Shown here: positions 1 through 9,094 of the stretch, piece by piece
How the letters are laid out: the number at the start of each line of letters is the position of its first letter
How positions within the stretch are numbered: the stretch's first letter is position 1
Assembly: GCA_015065325.1 (NCBI GenBank)
Contig: SVQO01000010.1
Coordinates: 1 to 64,000, forward strand
Direction: 5' to 3'
DNA length: 64,000 bases
Origin: Oscillospiraceae bacterium
Lineage (GTDB): Bacteria; Bacillota; Clostridia; Oscillospirales; SIG627
Position numbers and translations under genes: made by a program
The notes under the pieces: generated by a model
What the model saw: only the letters and a program-made list of their open reading frames with translations
Database searches by the model: none
Told to the model about the DNA's origin: nothing

Positions 1-2
1 CT

Positions 3-71
3 TTTGTTCTTTTGGCGGTTGGCGAACCTGCTTTTAGTTTACAAAAGGAGGATTATTTTTTCAACGCATAG
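3..71 (+). CDS. C-terminal end of an unidentified plus-strand protein (cut by window edge)
   Basis: Frame 3 of the plus strand is open from the window edge to a TAG and encodes 22 residues ending in QKEDYFFNA. A strong hairpin follows the stop after about 15 bases, which is where a terminator would sit. The peptide is too short to assign a family. The other two plus frames also run some way from the edge, so the choice of frame rests on the terminator spacing and the protein-like composition. It would converge on the LTA synthase gene. Confidence 0.35.
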   Translation, partial: FVLLAVGEPAFSLQKEDYFFNA

Positions 72-85
72 CTAAAGCTTTTTGG

Positions 86-112
86 AACCACCAGCACTGC
101 TGGTGGTTTTCG
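86..112 (+). terminator. Intrinsic terminator, plus strand
   Basis: A perfect 11-bp stem (AACCACCAGCA / TGCTGGTGGTT) with a one-base apparent loop is followed by TTTTCGTT. The loop must open by at least a base pair. It sits just after the partial plus-strand gene and before the terminator of the convergent minus-strand gene. Confidence 0.6.
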
Positions 113-121
113 TTGTACAAC

Positions 122-160
122 AAAAAAATAAAACGGAATAGAATTCCGTTTTATTTTTTT
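122..160 (-). terminator. Bidirectional intrinsic terminator after the LTA synthase gene
   Basis: An 18-bp perfect inverted repeat (core ACGGAAT-AGA-ATTCCGT) is flanked by A7 and T7 tracts, so it can terminate on both strands. It lies two bases beyond the stop codon of the minus-strand phosphoglycerol transferase gene. Confidence 0.85.
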
Positions 161-162
161 AC

Positions 163-2133
163 CTATTTTTTAGAATTTTCTTTTTCAGCCTTTTCCGCCA
201 AATAGCCGAAGTAGTCACACTTGACGGTATCCCAGGAAGCGTTCAGCACTCTCACGACCTCCTGACAGCGAGCCTTGATCTCGGGAGTCAGCTCACCCTC
301 GTAATCGGGAGTCCAAAGCATATTCTCATCGATCCAGGAATAATCCTTGAAGCATACGAATCCACCGCCCTCACCGAAAGCATCGTTACCGATGGAATAA
401 CGGGGGTTGTAATCCAGATTGCAGAGATTTGCAATGGTGGGAAGCATATCCACGGAGGAGGTCACCTTATCCACTACCTGATGCTCCAATTTATTGCTGT
501 AAATGAAGAAGGGAGTATTGCAGATGCGATACATATCGTCAACACCCTTCAGCTCCATAATGAAGTCCGTATCGGTCAAATACTTGCTGTAATGATCTCC
601 GAAAAAGACGATGGCGGTATTTTCAAGGGTTCCGTCCGCCTCCATTTTTTCAATCAGCTGTCCGATCATAGCATCGGTCTCGCGAACGTGGGCGATTGCT
701 CTCACATACTGATTCCAAGTATCCTCGTCGTCGCAATGAACGCCGCTTGCTTTAGCAAGCTGCTTTGCGGTTTCCAGATGCGCCTCGGCAATAACCTGGC
801 GTTTTTCGGTATAGGGACCGTGACCGGAATAAGTAATGATATAAGAGAAGAAGGGCTTATCGTGGCAAACGATCTTTTCGTACGATTCCATCAGAGTCGT
901 ATCACAAGTGGGTTCACCCTTGAAATGGAGCGTGGACTGATCATTGAAGGAATCATATCCCCAGTGGGGATGCACGATCTCGCGGTTGTAATACTTACCA
1001 TCCAGAGTGTGATAGGAATTTGCAGTATAACCCTTGTTGACAAACAATTGAGGCAAAGAGTAGGGATACAGGTTCGTAGCGTAGGTATAAGCATTCGTTC
1101 CCGTTACCGGCAAATAGTAGCCGATATTCAAGGCTGCCTCGGTATTAAAGGTGCCCGCACTCAAGAAGAGGGGGGTATAGTGATTGGAAAAATCCACGCT
1201 CTGCTGCTTGATCTTATACAGATTGGGCATAAATTCTTCCGTGAGCATCCAAGTATCAATGGATTCAAGCAGAATGGCGATCACATTCTGCCCTTCCAGA
1301 ACGCCTGTCATCTCATTGGGAATGCGCTCGTCGGAGCAAGATGCATAGTAGGCATCCAACGCTTCTCGGGTTTGCTTGATCCCGGCAGAATCCTCCAGAA
1401 TCTTCGTAAAGGAGCGGAACAGATACTCATAGCTTCCGCAGAAGATCAAACTGGCATTTGCATCGTTGAATTCGGTATAAACAGCGGAATCCGAATGGGG
1501 GTCATAAGTATCCGTCCAAGAAAACTTGTTTGCGCCTCCGGGCACGTAGAATGCGGAATGAAGTGCAAACAGACCGGCAAAGGAAAGGATAAAGCAACCG
1601 CTGCCGATCCCGGTATTCAGCCAACGGTATTTTTGTTTTTTGGGAGCAAGGATAATTGCAAGAACACCGATCGCAACGGATAAAAACACGAAGAAATAGA
1701 TCCAAAAGGAGAAGCCGAGATAGTCAATGCTGAAGAACGCCGCGGCATCCTCGGCAAAGGCAAGCTCCGAGAAAGACAGGAAGCTTCCCGCAATGTGATA
1801 AAGGGTTGCGTGAACAAGTGTCAAGATCGCAAAGATGAACAGTAAAATACCCATCAGGATCTTCTTGACAAGTCCCGGAATCAAATATATTACGGAGGAT
1901 AACAGAATGGACCAGCACAGCGTGAACAACGTAGGCGCCCAATGAAACAATCCTACCGAACCTGCTTGAAGATGAATGGCACGAAAGGAAACGTCAAGCA
2001 AGATCAGTGCAAAGCAGAAAATAAAGGGATAGATTTTGTGGCCGTATTTATCGCGAAAGCCCTTCCATTTTTCCTTCAAATGAAGAGAAGCTATTTTATC
2101 TTTCAATGGAAAAGAAAAACGTTTTTCTTTCAT
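163..2133 (-). CDS. LTA synthase family protein (membrane sulfatase-fold phosphoglycerol transferase)
   Basis: The N-terminal ~200 residues carry about five hydrophobic segments. An extracytoplasmic alkaline-phosphatase/sulfatase-like domain follows, opening with NVIAILLESIDTW. The stretch SAGTFNTEAALN holds the threonine expected as the phosphoglycerol-accepting nucleophile, and GDHYSKY is a later metal-binding segment. LtaS-type enzymes polymerise glycerol phosphate from phosphatidylglycerol outside the membrane; whether this one makes lipoteichoic acid, primes it, or modifies another glycan cannot be told from sequence. Length (656 aa) fits the family. AAGGA precedes the ATG. It has its own promoter downstream of the ftsZ terminator, so it is a separate unit from the dcw cluster. 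Confidence 0.88.
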   Translation of the reverse strand: MKEKRFSFPLKDKIASLHLKEKWKGFRDKYGHKIYPFIFCFALILLDVSFRAIHLQAGSVGLFHWAPTLFTLCWSILLSSVIYLIPGLVKKILMGILLFIFAILTLVHATLYHIAGSFLSFSELAFAEDAAAFFSIDYLGFSFWIYFFVFLSVAIGVLAIILAPKKQKYRWLNTGIGSGCFILSFAGLFALHSAFYVPGGANKFSWTDTYDPHSDSAVYTEFNDANASLIFCGSYEYLFRSFTKILEDSAGIKQTREALDAYYASCSDERIPNEMTGVLEGQNVIAILLESIDTWMLTEEFMPNLYKIKQQSVDFSNHYTPLFLSAGTFNTEAALNIGYYLPVTGTNAYTYATNLYPYSLPQLFVNKGYTANSYHTLDGKYYNREIVHPHWGYDSFNDQSTLHFKGEPTCDTTLMESYEKIVCHDKPFFSYIITYSGHGPYTEKRQVIAEAHLETAKQLAKASGVHCDDEDTWNQYVRAIAHVRETDAMIGQLIEKMEADGTLENTAIVFFGDHYSKYLTDTDFIMELKGVDDMYRICNTPFFIYSNKLEHQVVDKVTSSVDMLPTIANLCNLDYNPRYSIGNDAFGEGGGFVCFKDYSWIDENMLWTPDYEGELTPEIKARCQEVVRVLNASWDTVKCDYFGYLAEKAEKENSKK

Positions 2134-2181
2134 TGTGAAAAGTCCTTTCTTAGAGAATTATTTTCTCGCAAAACCGACGTT

Positions 2182-2210
2182 ATTCTACCACCTTTCGAGA
2201 TAAAAAGCAA
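2182..2210 (-). promoter_or_regulatory. Sigma-A type promoter for the LTA synthase family gene
   Basis: TTGCTT, a 17-bp spacer and TAGAAT read on the minus strand, about 50 bases before the start codon and after the ftsZ terminator. Confidence 0.6.
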
Positions 2211-2244
2211 TACTTTTTTATTTTTCTTAACAAATGCTTCATCG

Positions 2245-2278
2245 AACAAAAGAAAAGGAGGGGCAAATCTGCCCCTCC
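2245..2278 (-). terminator. Intrinsic terminator after ftsZ (end of dcw cluster)
   Basis: On the minus strand a 9-bp stem, GGAGGGGCA / TGCCCCTCC with loop GATT, is followed by TTTTCTTTT. It lies 13 bases past the ftsZ stop codon. Confidence 0.88.
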
Positions 2279-2290
2279 GAATGGTTTTCA

Positions 2291-3448
2291 TCAGTCATCC
2301 AAAAACGTCTTTTTACGGCTTTCCTTCAGTCTTGCGATCAGGTCGTCCAGATTGTCCTCATCCTTTACCAGCTCCTCAAGCTCCTTCTGCTTTTCAGCGG
2401 TAAGAGCAGCAGACTTCTGCTCGGTGATGATGCTCAAATCATCGTCAAAGGAGGGAGCGGGCTTCTCGGACTGCGCCTTCACGGTCTCGATCTTAGAGCC
2501 GAAATCGGTAGCAACCACGGTTACTCTGATCTCGTCCTCGAGGGACTCGTCAAAAGCTGCACCCCAAATGATATTTGCATCGGGATGGCCCTGCTCGCGG
2601 ATCATGCTGGAAGCAATCTCAACCTCTTCAAATCCGATATCGGAAGAACCGGTGATATTGATGATAATGCCGCGCGCACCTGCAATGCTGGTCTCCAGCA
2701 AGGGGCTCTGAATTGCCATTTTAGCAGCGGTTTCAGCCTTGCCCTGACCCTTAGCGCTACCAACGCCCATATGGGCAAGACCTGCATCCTTCATAATGGT
2801 GGTAACGTCAGCAAAGTCGAGGTTTACGATACCGGGAACGTTAATGAGCTCGGAAATAGACTGAACGCCGTCAGCAAGCACGGAGTCAGCGATCTCAAAT
2901 GCGTTCAAAAGGGTGATCTTCTTCTCGGAAACAGACTTCAGTCTCTCGTTGGGAATTACGACCAGAGAGTCAACGTACTCGGAAAGAACCTTGATACCGT
3001 CCTCAGCCTGGTCCATTCTTCTCTTGCCTTCAAAAGCGAAAGGCTTGGTTACGATACCGATGGTGAGAATGCCCATTTCCTTTGCAATCTTTGCAACGAC
3101 AGGAGCAGCACCGGTTCCGGTACCACCGCCCATACCTGCGGTAATAAATACCATATCAGCGCCCTTGAGAGCCTCGGTGATCTCCTCGGTGCTCTCCTCT
3201 GCAGCCTGCTTACCAATTGCGGGGTTTGCGCCGGCTCCCTTACCCTTGGTGGTTCTCTCGCCGATCGCGATCTGCTTGGGTGCCTGAGTAGCTGCCAGAG
3301 TCATACGGTCGGTGTTCAAAGCGATAAACTCAACGCCTCTGACGTTGGACTGAATCATACGCTTAACGGTGTTGTTTCCGCCGCCGCCGACACCTACTAC
3401 CTTAATATTCACTACGCTTTCGTAGTTGGGATCCATTTCGTAAGACAT
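2291..3448 (-). CDS. ftsZ: Cell division protein FtsZ
   Basis: Tubulin-like GTPase that forms the division ring. The nucleotide-binding core is clear: GVGGGGNN near residue 19, the tubulin signature GGGTGTG at 107-113, and the synergy loop [13 protein letters not shown]. An AGGAGG site precedes the ATG. The C-terminal ~65 residues are an acidic and lysine-rich linker ending in [11 protein letters not shown]. The usual conserved C-terminal peptide (D-I-P-x-F-L/I-R-like), which docks FtsA, SepF or ZipA, is not recognisable; a charged, probably helical segment takes its place. It is the last gene of the dcw cluster and has its own promoter. Confidence 0.98.
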   Translation of the reverse strand: MSYEMDPNYESVVNIKVVGVGGGGNNTVKRMIQSNVRGVEFIALNTDRMTLAATQAPKQIAIGERTTKGKGAGANPAIGKQAAEESTEEITEALKGADMVFITAGMGGGTGTGAAPVVAKIAKEMGILTIGIVTKPFAFEGKRRMDQAEDGIKVLSEYVDSLVVIPNERLKSVSEKKITLLNAFEIADSVLADGVQSISELINVPGIVNLDFADVTTIMKDAGLAHMGVGSAKGQGKAETAAKMAIQSPLLETSIAGARGIIINITGSSDIGFEEVEIASSMIREQGHPDANIIWGAAFDESLEDEIRVTVVATDFGSKIETVKAQSEKPAPSFDDDLSIITEQKSAALTAEKQKELEELVKDEDNLDDLIARLKESRKKTFLDD

Positions 3449-3521
3449 TTGGACATCCTCCTGTTATTCTTTCTATTTTATGTTCCTGCTTTTTTCGCAG
3501 ATAATTCGAGTCTTATACTAT

Positions 3522-3550
3522 ATTGTATATGCTTTTTCTTCTAAATGCAA
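3522..3550 (-). promoter_or_regulatory. Sigma-A type promoter for ftsZ
   Basis: TTGCAT, a 17-bp spacer and TACAAT on the minus strand, in the 150-base AT-rich gap between ftsQ and ftsZ. This gives ftsZ a private promoter in addition to readthrough from upstream. Confidence 0.6.
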
Positions 3551-3599
3551 TAGTTTTTTTCAAAAAAATGTGAATTTTTCGTTTTTTTTGTATAAAACT

Positions 3600-4379
3600 T
3601 TATGCAACGGGATCGTTCAGCTTCAAATAAGCCTGATCCGAATCGAAAATATCGATGGAACCGGTAGCATCCGAAGCCAGGTCCTTATCCTTCAAAATCT
3701 CCTGTACCATCGCAAGCTTTAAGGACATATCCTGGTGATCCCCCATTGCAACGTCAAATCTGCCCGCATAATCCAGATGGATGTCAAACTGATTGCTGAC
3801 GTCGATGGATCTGATCTGCTTGATCATTCCGTTTTCATTCAGCACCTTGATCAAGTTCAGAAGGATGGGAGCCGTATCCTTGTCAATGAATTCCACCTTC
3901 TCGCCTACGACACAGCGCTTCACGTCACCGCTTGTGACCTTAATTCTTTCAATACCGGATCTTCCGTCCTCCTTCGCCAGGATCTGCAGATTATCGTCTA
4001 TGGCAAAGAGCTCCACACCCAGAGCAATGGAGAACTTTCCGTACTCCTCTCGAAACTTGATCTTGATTTTCTGGGGTAGATCCGCGGAAACTTCAACATC
4101 TTCAAGATAAGGAAATTTATTTTCGATTCTCTTGGCAATGGCTTCCCCGTCCACTTTGTGAAGGGGCGTTCCCTTTTTGATTTTCGCACAGTCCGCAATA
4201 TCGGCCGATTTATAGATTTCGGATTTCATTACGGATACTTCTTTTACGACGAAAAAATTTTCAAGAAGAAAATACGTTGCAGTACCCAGGAGAAGTGTCA
4301 AAAGAACTCCCAGAAACAAAAATCGAATTACTTTCTTCGTTCTTCTTTTTTTCGCAAAAGCCGACAGGTCTTCGCTCAT
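3600..4379 (-). CDS. ftsQ: FtsQ/DivIB-type cell division protein
   Basis: A bitopic membrane protein: a basic cytoplasmic N-terminus (KKRRTKK), one transmembrane helix at about residues 18-40, then a POTRA domain (FFVVKEVSVMKSEIY through KIKIKFRE) and a beta domain. It is the scaffold that links FtsL/FtsB with the septal synthase FtsW-PBP. Its position between murG and ftsZ is the classical one for ftsQ/divIB. AGGAGA precedes the ATG. At 259 aa the length is normal. Sequence outside the POTRA domain is poorly conserved, so the assignment rests on topology plus context. Confidence 0.88.
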   Translation of the reverse strand: MSEDLSAFAKKRRTKKVIRFLFLGVLLTLLLGTATYFLLENFFVVKEVSVMKSEIYKSADIADCAKIKKGTPLHKVDGEAIAKRIENKFPYLEDVEVSADLPQKIKIKFREEYGKFSIALGVELFAIDDNLQILAKEDGRSGIERIKVTSGDVKRCVVGEKVEFIDKDTAPILLNLIKVLNENGMIKQIRSIDVSNQFDIHLDYAGRFDVAMGDHQDMSLKLAMVQEILKDKDLASDATGSIDIFDSDQAYLKLNDPVA

Positions 4380-4388
4380 AACAGTCTC

Positions 4389-5489
4389 CTATTTTCGAAT
4401 CTTGCAGATCTCCTCCCAGATCCGGTCGGTAGCACCGGGAAATGCAAGTTTTTTCATATTTTTACTCATGCTAGCCAAAACTTCGGGAGAATTGAGGATC
4501 CGATCTATCTCGTTTTTCAGCTTTTCGGAGGTGAGATCCTTTTCTTCGATCAGAACGGCAGCTCCCTCCTCGGCGTAAACCAGCGCATTCTTGTATTGAT
4601 GGTTATCGGTGACGTTGGGGGAAGGAATCAAGATAGCGGGTTTGCCGAGACAGGACAGCTCCGCCAGAGTGATGGCACCGGAACGGGAGATCACCAGATC
4701 CGCCGCCAGCATTTGCTTGGGCATATCGTAAATGTAATCGCAGAACTTGACGTTTCCGAAACGGCAAATCCCTTCAGTCTTTTCTAAATTCATCCATTCC
4801 TCATACTCGCGCACACCAAAGGCGTGGGTATGAAAGATAGGCTTACGGCAGGAATACTCCTTTGCCACGGCAAAGACTGCTTTATTGATCTCGGTAGCAC
4901 CGAGACTTCCGCCGTAGGACAGAAGGAAAGGGGCACTGATCCCCAATTCACTGCGCGCTTTTCTCGCGGAAAGCGTACCGAGCTCGGGAGCAGTGGGATT
5001 TCCGGTAAGAACCATTTTCCCTTCGTCGCAAGAAAAATACTTTCGGGAGGCATCAAAGGAAAGACACACCCTGTCAACCACCTGAGAAAGCTTTCGAGTC
5101 GTAAGTCCCGGATAGGCATTCTGCTCGTGGATCAGAGTCGGGATCTTCATCGAAGACGCAGCTTTAAGTACCGGCCAGGAAACGTAACCGCCCGTACCGA
5201 TCACCACGTCCGGCTTGAAGCTGCGCAGGATCTTCTTTGCCTTCCCTACGCTGGAAAAGGCAAGATAAGCTGCCTTCACGTTTCTCAAAGAGAGCTTCCT
5301 CTGAAAGCCCATCACCTCTACGTGGCGAATGGGAAAGCCCTCCTTGGCAACCAGACGGTTCTCCATACCTGCGGGAGTACCCACGAAAAGGATCTCGCTG
5401 TCAGGCTCCTTTTCCAAAATCTTTTTAGCAATGAAAATTGCGGGATTGATATGACCTGCGGTTCCGCCGCCGCTTAAAACTGCTCTCAC
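4389..5489 (-). CDS. murG: UDP-N-acetylglucosamine transferase MurG
   Basis: Peripheral inner-leaflet glycosyltransferase that adds GlcNAc to lipid I to give lipid II. The N-terminal glycine-rich loop SGGGTAGHINPA and the C-terminal donor-binding segment ISRSGAITLAELSCLGKPAILIP are diagnostic GT28 features. The start is GTG, with GGGAGG eight bases upstream. 366 aa is the usual size. It follows ftsW closely in the cluster. Confidence 0.97.
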   Translation of the reverse strand: MRAVLSGGGTAGHINPAIFIAKKILEKEPDSEILFVGTPAGMENRLVAKEGFPIRHVEVMGFQRKLSLRNVKAAYLAFSSVGKAKKILRSFKPDVVIGTGGYVSWPVLKAASSMKIPTLIHEQNAYPGLTTRKLSQVVDRVCLSFDASRKYFSCDEGKMVLTGNPTAPELGTLSARKARSELGISAPFLLSYGGSLGATEINKAVFAVAKEYSCRKPIFHTHAFGVREYEEWMNLEKTEGICRFGNVKFCDYIYDMPKQMLAADLVISRSGAITLAELSCLGKPAILIPSPNVTDNHQYKNALVYAEEGAAVLIEEKDLTSEKLKNEIDRILNSPEVLASMSKNMKKLAFPGATDRIWEEICKIRK

Positions 5490-5503
5490 GATTTGCCTCC
5501 CTA

Positions 5504-6700
5504 TTATGCTTTTTCGCTGTAAGAATATTTGGAAACATTGAGTACAACTCCCATTTCCGCCATAAAGATCATCAGAGACGAGCCACCGTAGCTAAAGAAC
5601 GGAAGCGATACGCCCGTACTGGGAAGCGCTCCGCTGACCACCGCAATATTCAAAAACACCTGAATTCCGATCTGGCAAATAATTCCCATAACCAGAAGAG
5701 ATGAAAACTTTGACGGTGCATTTTTTGCAATTCGAAAGCCGCGCCAGATCAGAAGCACGAAAAGAATGATAACGACTGCGGCAAAGACAAATCCCATTTC
5801 TTCGCAAATCACGGCAAAGATATAGTCGTTTTGCGGCTCGGGCAAATACAGATGCTTTTGCTTGGATGCACCGAAGCCAACGCCCCAGAGACCGCCGGAA
5901 CCAATGGCGTACAAGCTCTGCAAGGGCTGCCAGCCGGCTCCGCGCACGTCGTTTTCCGGATGGAGCCAGGTATCGATTCGCGTTTGTCCGTGGCTGGTAA
6001 ACAAAATGATCCAGAGCATCAAGGCACCTGCTGCAACGGCAGTCCAGATCAAAAAGCTGGGACGAACACCGCCCAGATACATCAGACAAAAGATCAAGCC
6101 GAGTATGATGATGGTTGCGGAAAGATGAGGCTGGAGCAAAAGAGGGATCGCAACTGCGATGGCAAGCACAGCAAAAGGAATAATACCGTGCTTGACGGTA
6201 CGGATCAGATCCTTTCCTTTGTTTTCAAGCCAAACGATATAAGATGAAATCGCCAGAATAACCGTAAATTTTACGATCTCCGAGGGCTGAACGCTAACTC
6301 CGAAGTAGATCCAGCGCTTTGCACCGTTGGCATCGGCACCGAAGAAGAACACGCACCAGAGAAGCAAATAGGAGGCGATAAAAGCGATGCCGGAAAACTT
6401 TTTCAGGATCAGATAGTCAAAATAACGGATGAGTGCAAACAAGACCACGAGGGAAATCAGAACCCAGCCGATCTGCTTGCTGATAAAAAAGTAGCTGTCG
6501 TCGTAGTTATGCTTTGCATAAACGTAGCTGGAGGAGTAGATAAAGATCGTACCTAAGGTCAGGAGAAACAACACGATGCCGGCAAAAAACCAGTCGATGC
6601 CGGATCGGAGTCTTTGCACCTGTTTCTTTCTTCGAACGGGCAAGATCCCCGGACTTTTCTTCTTGGCCGGCACACCTTCCTTTGCTTTGGTCTCTGCCAT
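5504..6700 (-). CDS. ftsW: SEDS peptidoglycan polymerase FtsW (SpoVE-like)
   Basis: A polytopic SEDS-family glycosyltransferase with about ten transmembrane helices that polymerises lipid II with its partner class B PBP. Visible signatures are NGAKRWI, VQPSEIVKF, the PEPQNDYIFAVICEEMG stretch carrying the catalytic aspartate, and SYGGSS near the C-terminus. The first ~35 residues are a basic cytoplasmic extension. Position between mraY and murG supports FtsW; in spore formers the sporulation paralogue SpoVE is very similar and often sits here, so the two cannot be separated by sequence alone. GGAGGG precedes the ATG. murD, usually just before it, is absent. Confidence 0.93.
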   Translation of the reverse strand: MAETKAKEGVPAKKKSPGILPVRRKKQVQRLRSGIDWFFAGIVLFLLTLGTIFIYSSSYVYAKHNYDDSYFFISKQIGWVLISLVVLFALIRYFDYLILKKFSGIAFIASYLLLWCVFFFGADANGAKRWIYFGVSVQPSEIVKFTVILAISSYIVWLENKGKDLIRTVKHGIIPFAVLAIAVAIPLLLQPHLSATIIILGLIFCLMYLGGVRPSFLIWTAVAAGALMLWIILFTSHGQTRIDTWLHPENDVRGAGWQPLQSLYAIGSGGLWGVGFGASKQKHLYLPEPQNDYIFAVICEEMGFVFAAVVIILFVLLIWRGFRIAKNAPSKFSSLLVMGIICQIGIQVFLNIAVVSGALPSTGVSLPFFSYGGSSLMIFMAEMGVVLNVSKYSYSEKA

Positions 6701-6735
6701 AGTCCCTCCTTTCCCGATTGATTATCGGTTCACAT

Positions 6736-7716
6736 TCAAAAATAAAAGCCGAAATATGCCAAAACGCAGAGCACTGCAGTCAAAATACAAGAAAAGGAAA
6801 CGATTCGGGGTTCTTTCCATCCACACATTTCCAGGTGGTGGTGGAAGGGCGCCATACGGAAGATGCGCTTCTTGGTCATTTTATAGGATCCGACCTGAAG
6901 CACAACGCTGAGTGCCTCAAACAAATAAACAAATCCTACGAAAACGATGATCAAGGGATTGTTCAACCAAAACGCCATTCCCGCGACGGCTCCTCCCAAA
7001 AAGAGAGATCCCGTATCGCCCATAAAAATTCTGGCGGGATAGATATTGTAGATCAAAAAGCCGATCATACCGCCGCAGATCGCAGAGGAGAAAAGAAGGC
7101 TCTCCGCACTTTCAATTCTCCACGCAACGGCAGCAAAGAACGCGAATACCACCAGCGTAGTGCTGCCCGCCAGTCCATCGATGCCGTCGGTAAGGTTCAC
7201 TGCGTTGACCACCAACACCAAAAAGACCATGGCAAACACCCAGTAAAAAGCACCGAGATCCAGAGAAAGATCGGTAAAGGGCAGATCAAGCTTGGTGGTA
7301 AGGCTATCCTTCATAGAGTAGAAGAACCCTGCCGCAATAGCAAACTGAAAGATCAATTTCTGGATCGCACTCAAGCCTTTGTTACGCTTTTTTACGAATT
7401 TTACAAAGTCGTCGATAAAGCCGACCGCTCCGTAGAGAACGGTCATAACGAAGACCTTCAGCAAATTCATATCGCCTTCGCGAATCAAAAGCGGGATCCC
7501 GAATGCGAGAACGGAAACCAGAATTCCTCCCGCAAAGAACAGGCCGCCCATGGTAGGTGTGCCTTCCTTTGATTTATGCCAACGGGGACCGATCTCCAAA
7601 ATGGTTTGTCCCATTTTGATCCGCATTAAATACGGGATAAATTTTTTTTCCAACAAAAAGGTCACGATGAGTGTCAGCAGAAGTGTGCCGACCAAGATCC
7701 AGATTTCCATATTCAA
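6736..7716 (-). CDS. mraY: Phospho-N-acetylmuramoyl-pentapeptide transferase MraY
   Basis: Integral membrane enzyme that moves phospho-MurNAc-pentapeptide from UMP to undecaprenyl phosphate, forming lipid I. About ten hydrophobic helices are visible. Family signatures are TPTMGG near residue 55, NLTDGIDGLAG with the catalytic aspartates, FMGDTGSL, and the C-terminal PFHHHLEMCGWKEPRIV. Length (326 aa) is typical. Its start overlaps the murF stop by 4 bases (ATGA), which indicates translational coupling. Confidence 0.98.
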   Translation of the reverse strand: MNMEIWILVGTLLLTLIVTFLLEKKFIPYLMRIKMGQTILEIGPRWHKSKEGTPTMGGLFFAGGILVSVLAFGIPLLIREGDMNLLKVFVMTVLYGAVGFIDDFVKFVKKRNKGLSAIQKLIFQFAIAAGFFYSMKDSLTTKLDLPFTDLSLDLGAFYWVFAMVFLVLVVNAVNLTDGIDGLAGSTTLVVFAFFAAVAWRIESAESLLFSSAICGGMIGFLIYNIYPARIFMGDTGSLFLGGAVAGMAFWLNNPLIIVFVGFVYLFEALSVVLQVGSYKMTKKRIFRMAPFHHHLEMCGWKEPRIVSFSCILTAVLCVLAYFGFYF

Positions 7717-9089
7717 TCTTCCTGTTCCGATAAACCGCTCAGTGCGATAATCTCCTCAAGTTTCATTCTGCGGCTCGCCTTAAAGAGAACCGTATCCCCT
7801 GCTTTCACTTCCTTTTTCAAAAGAGAAGCAAGCTGCATTGCATCGATGGAATTGATCACATTTTCCTTATCAAAGCCTGCTTTGATCGCACCCTGCAGAA
7901 TATGGTAGCTGACCTTTCCGTAGGTGTAAAGGCGGTCTACTCCGCATTCCTTTGCGATCTGTCCGACCTTTTCGTGGGCTGACTGTGCAAGGCATCCAAG
8001 CTCAAGCATATCACCGAGAACGGCGATCTTTCTCCCCTCACTGCCTGCAAGCACCTTCAGAGAAGCCTCCATCGATTCGGGAGAAGCGTTGTAGCAATCG
8101 GCGATCACGCGAACGTTTCCCTTATTATAGATCTTCTGACGAAGACCGGAGGGAGAGTAGGAGAGCACACCGCTTTGGATCGCTTCGTCCTCGACTCCGC
8201 AGCAAATACCGACTGCGGCGGCAAACAGAGTATTCTTGATAAAGTGATCTCCGAGAGCAGGAACCTTTACCCGGAACTCTCTCCCCTTAGCGATCACGTC
8301 AAAAGCGAGGTGATCCGTTCCTTTATAGATATCCAGAGGATATACGTCGTTTTCACAGTCAAATCCTACGTAAACCACGCGGAAGTCTGACAGCAGCTTT
8401 TGCACCTTTTCACTGCGGAGCAAAGGCTCGTCACCGTCAAGAATAATGGTGCTTCCCTTCTCCATACCGGAAAGGATCTCAAGTTTTGCCTCCATGATCG
8501 CCTCGCGGGATCCGAGGATTTCCATATGGGAGGTACCGATATTGGTAATAACGGCAAGATTGGGACGAACCAGACCCGTCAGATACTCGATCTCGCCGCG
8601 GGCACTCATTCCCATTTCACAAACCACGGCTTCGGCATCCTTTTCAATGCGGATCAAAGTAATGGGAACGCCAACGTGATTATTGAAGTTGCCGGCAGTG
8701 CAATGAGTTTTGAATTTTTCCTTCAGCACGGAGGCGATCAGATCCTTGGTCGTTGTCTTTCCCACGGAGCCGGTAACGCCGACGGTAATGCGGGGAGAAA
8801 CCTTCTTTTTCCAGTAGGCGGAAAGCGCTCCCAACGCCTTAAGCGTATCGGGGACCAGAATTCCGTCAAAGCCGGGAGCGGGCTCCTCGGTAATTACGGC
8901 GGAGCATCTTCCCCAAAGATCGGGGATAAAGTCGTGTCCGTCGAATTTTTCACCACGCAGGGCAACGAAAATCTCTTCGGGCATGGTCTTTCTCGAATCC
9001 GTTGAAATTCCGCAAATGGTTTTATCGCCGTTGCCAAACAATTCACCGCCGATCGCAAGCGCGATCTCAGAAAGTGTTAATGTCATCAT
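7713..9089 (-). CDS. murF: UDP-MurNAc-tripeptide--D-Ala-D-Ala ligase MurF
   Basis: Cytosolic Mur ligase that adds D-Ala-D-Ala to the UDP-MurNAc tripeptide. The order is an N-terminal UDP-binding domain, a central ATPase with P-loop GVTGSVGKTTTKD, and a C-terminal Rossmann-like domain (DCYNASPESMEASL, AVLGDMLELG). 458 aa is the family size. It follows murE by 5 bases and overlaps mraY by 4. Two adjacent ATG codons could serve as start. Confidence 0.97.
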   Translation of the reverse strand: MMTLTLSEIALAIGGELFGNGDKTICGISTDSRKTMPEEIFVALRGEKFDGHDFIPDLWGRCSAVITEEPAPGFDGILVPDTLKALGALSAYWKKKVSPRITVGVTGSVGKTTTKDLIASVLKEKFKTHCTAGNFNNHVGVPITLIRIEKDAEAVVCEMGMSARGEIEYLTGLVRPNLAVITNIGTSHMEILGSREAIMEAKLEILSGMEKGSTIILDGDEPLLRSEKVQKLLSDFRVVYVGFDCENDVYPLDIYKGTDHLAFDVIAKGREFRVKVPALGDHFIKNTLFAAAVGICCGVEDEAIQSGVLSYSPSGLRQKIYNKGNVRVIADCYNASPESMEASLKVLAGSEGRKIAVLGDMLELGCLAQSAHEKVGQIAKECGVDRLYTYGKVSYHILQGAIKAGFDKENVINSIDAMQLASLLKKEVKAGDTVLFKASRRMKLEEIIALSGLSEQED

Positions 9090-9094
9090 AGTCT

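Noticed and set aside
1-120. tmRNA or small RNA at the left edge
   Set aside because: The hairpin and T-tract look like a protein-gene terminator; no tmRNA tag or tRNA-like ends were found.
2234-3544. 436-aa plus-strand ORF over ftsZ
   Set aside because: Shadow of ftsZ in a reverse frame without recognisable motifs.
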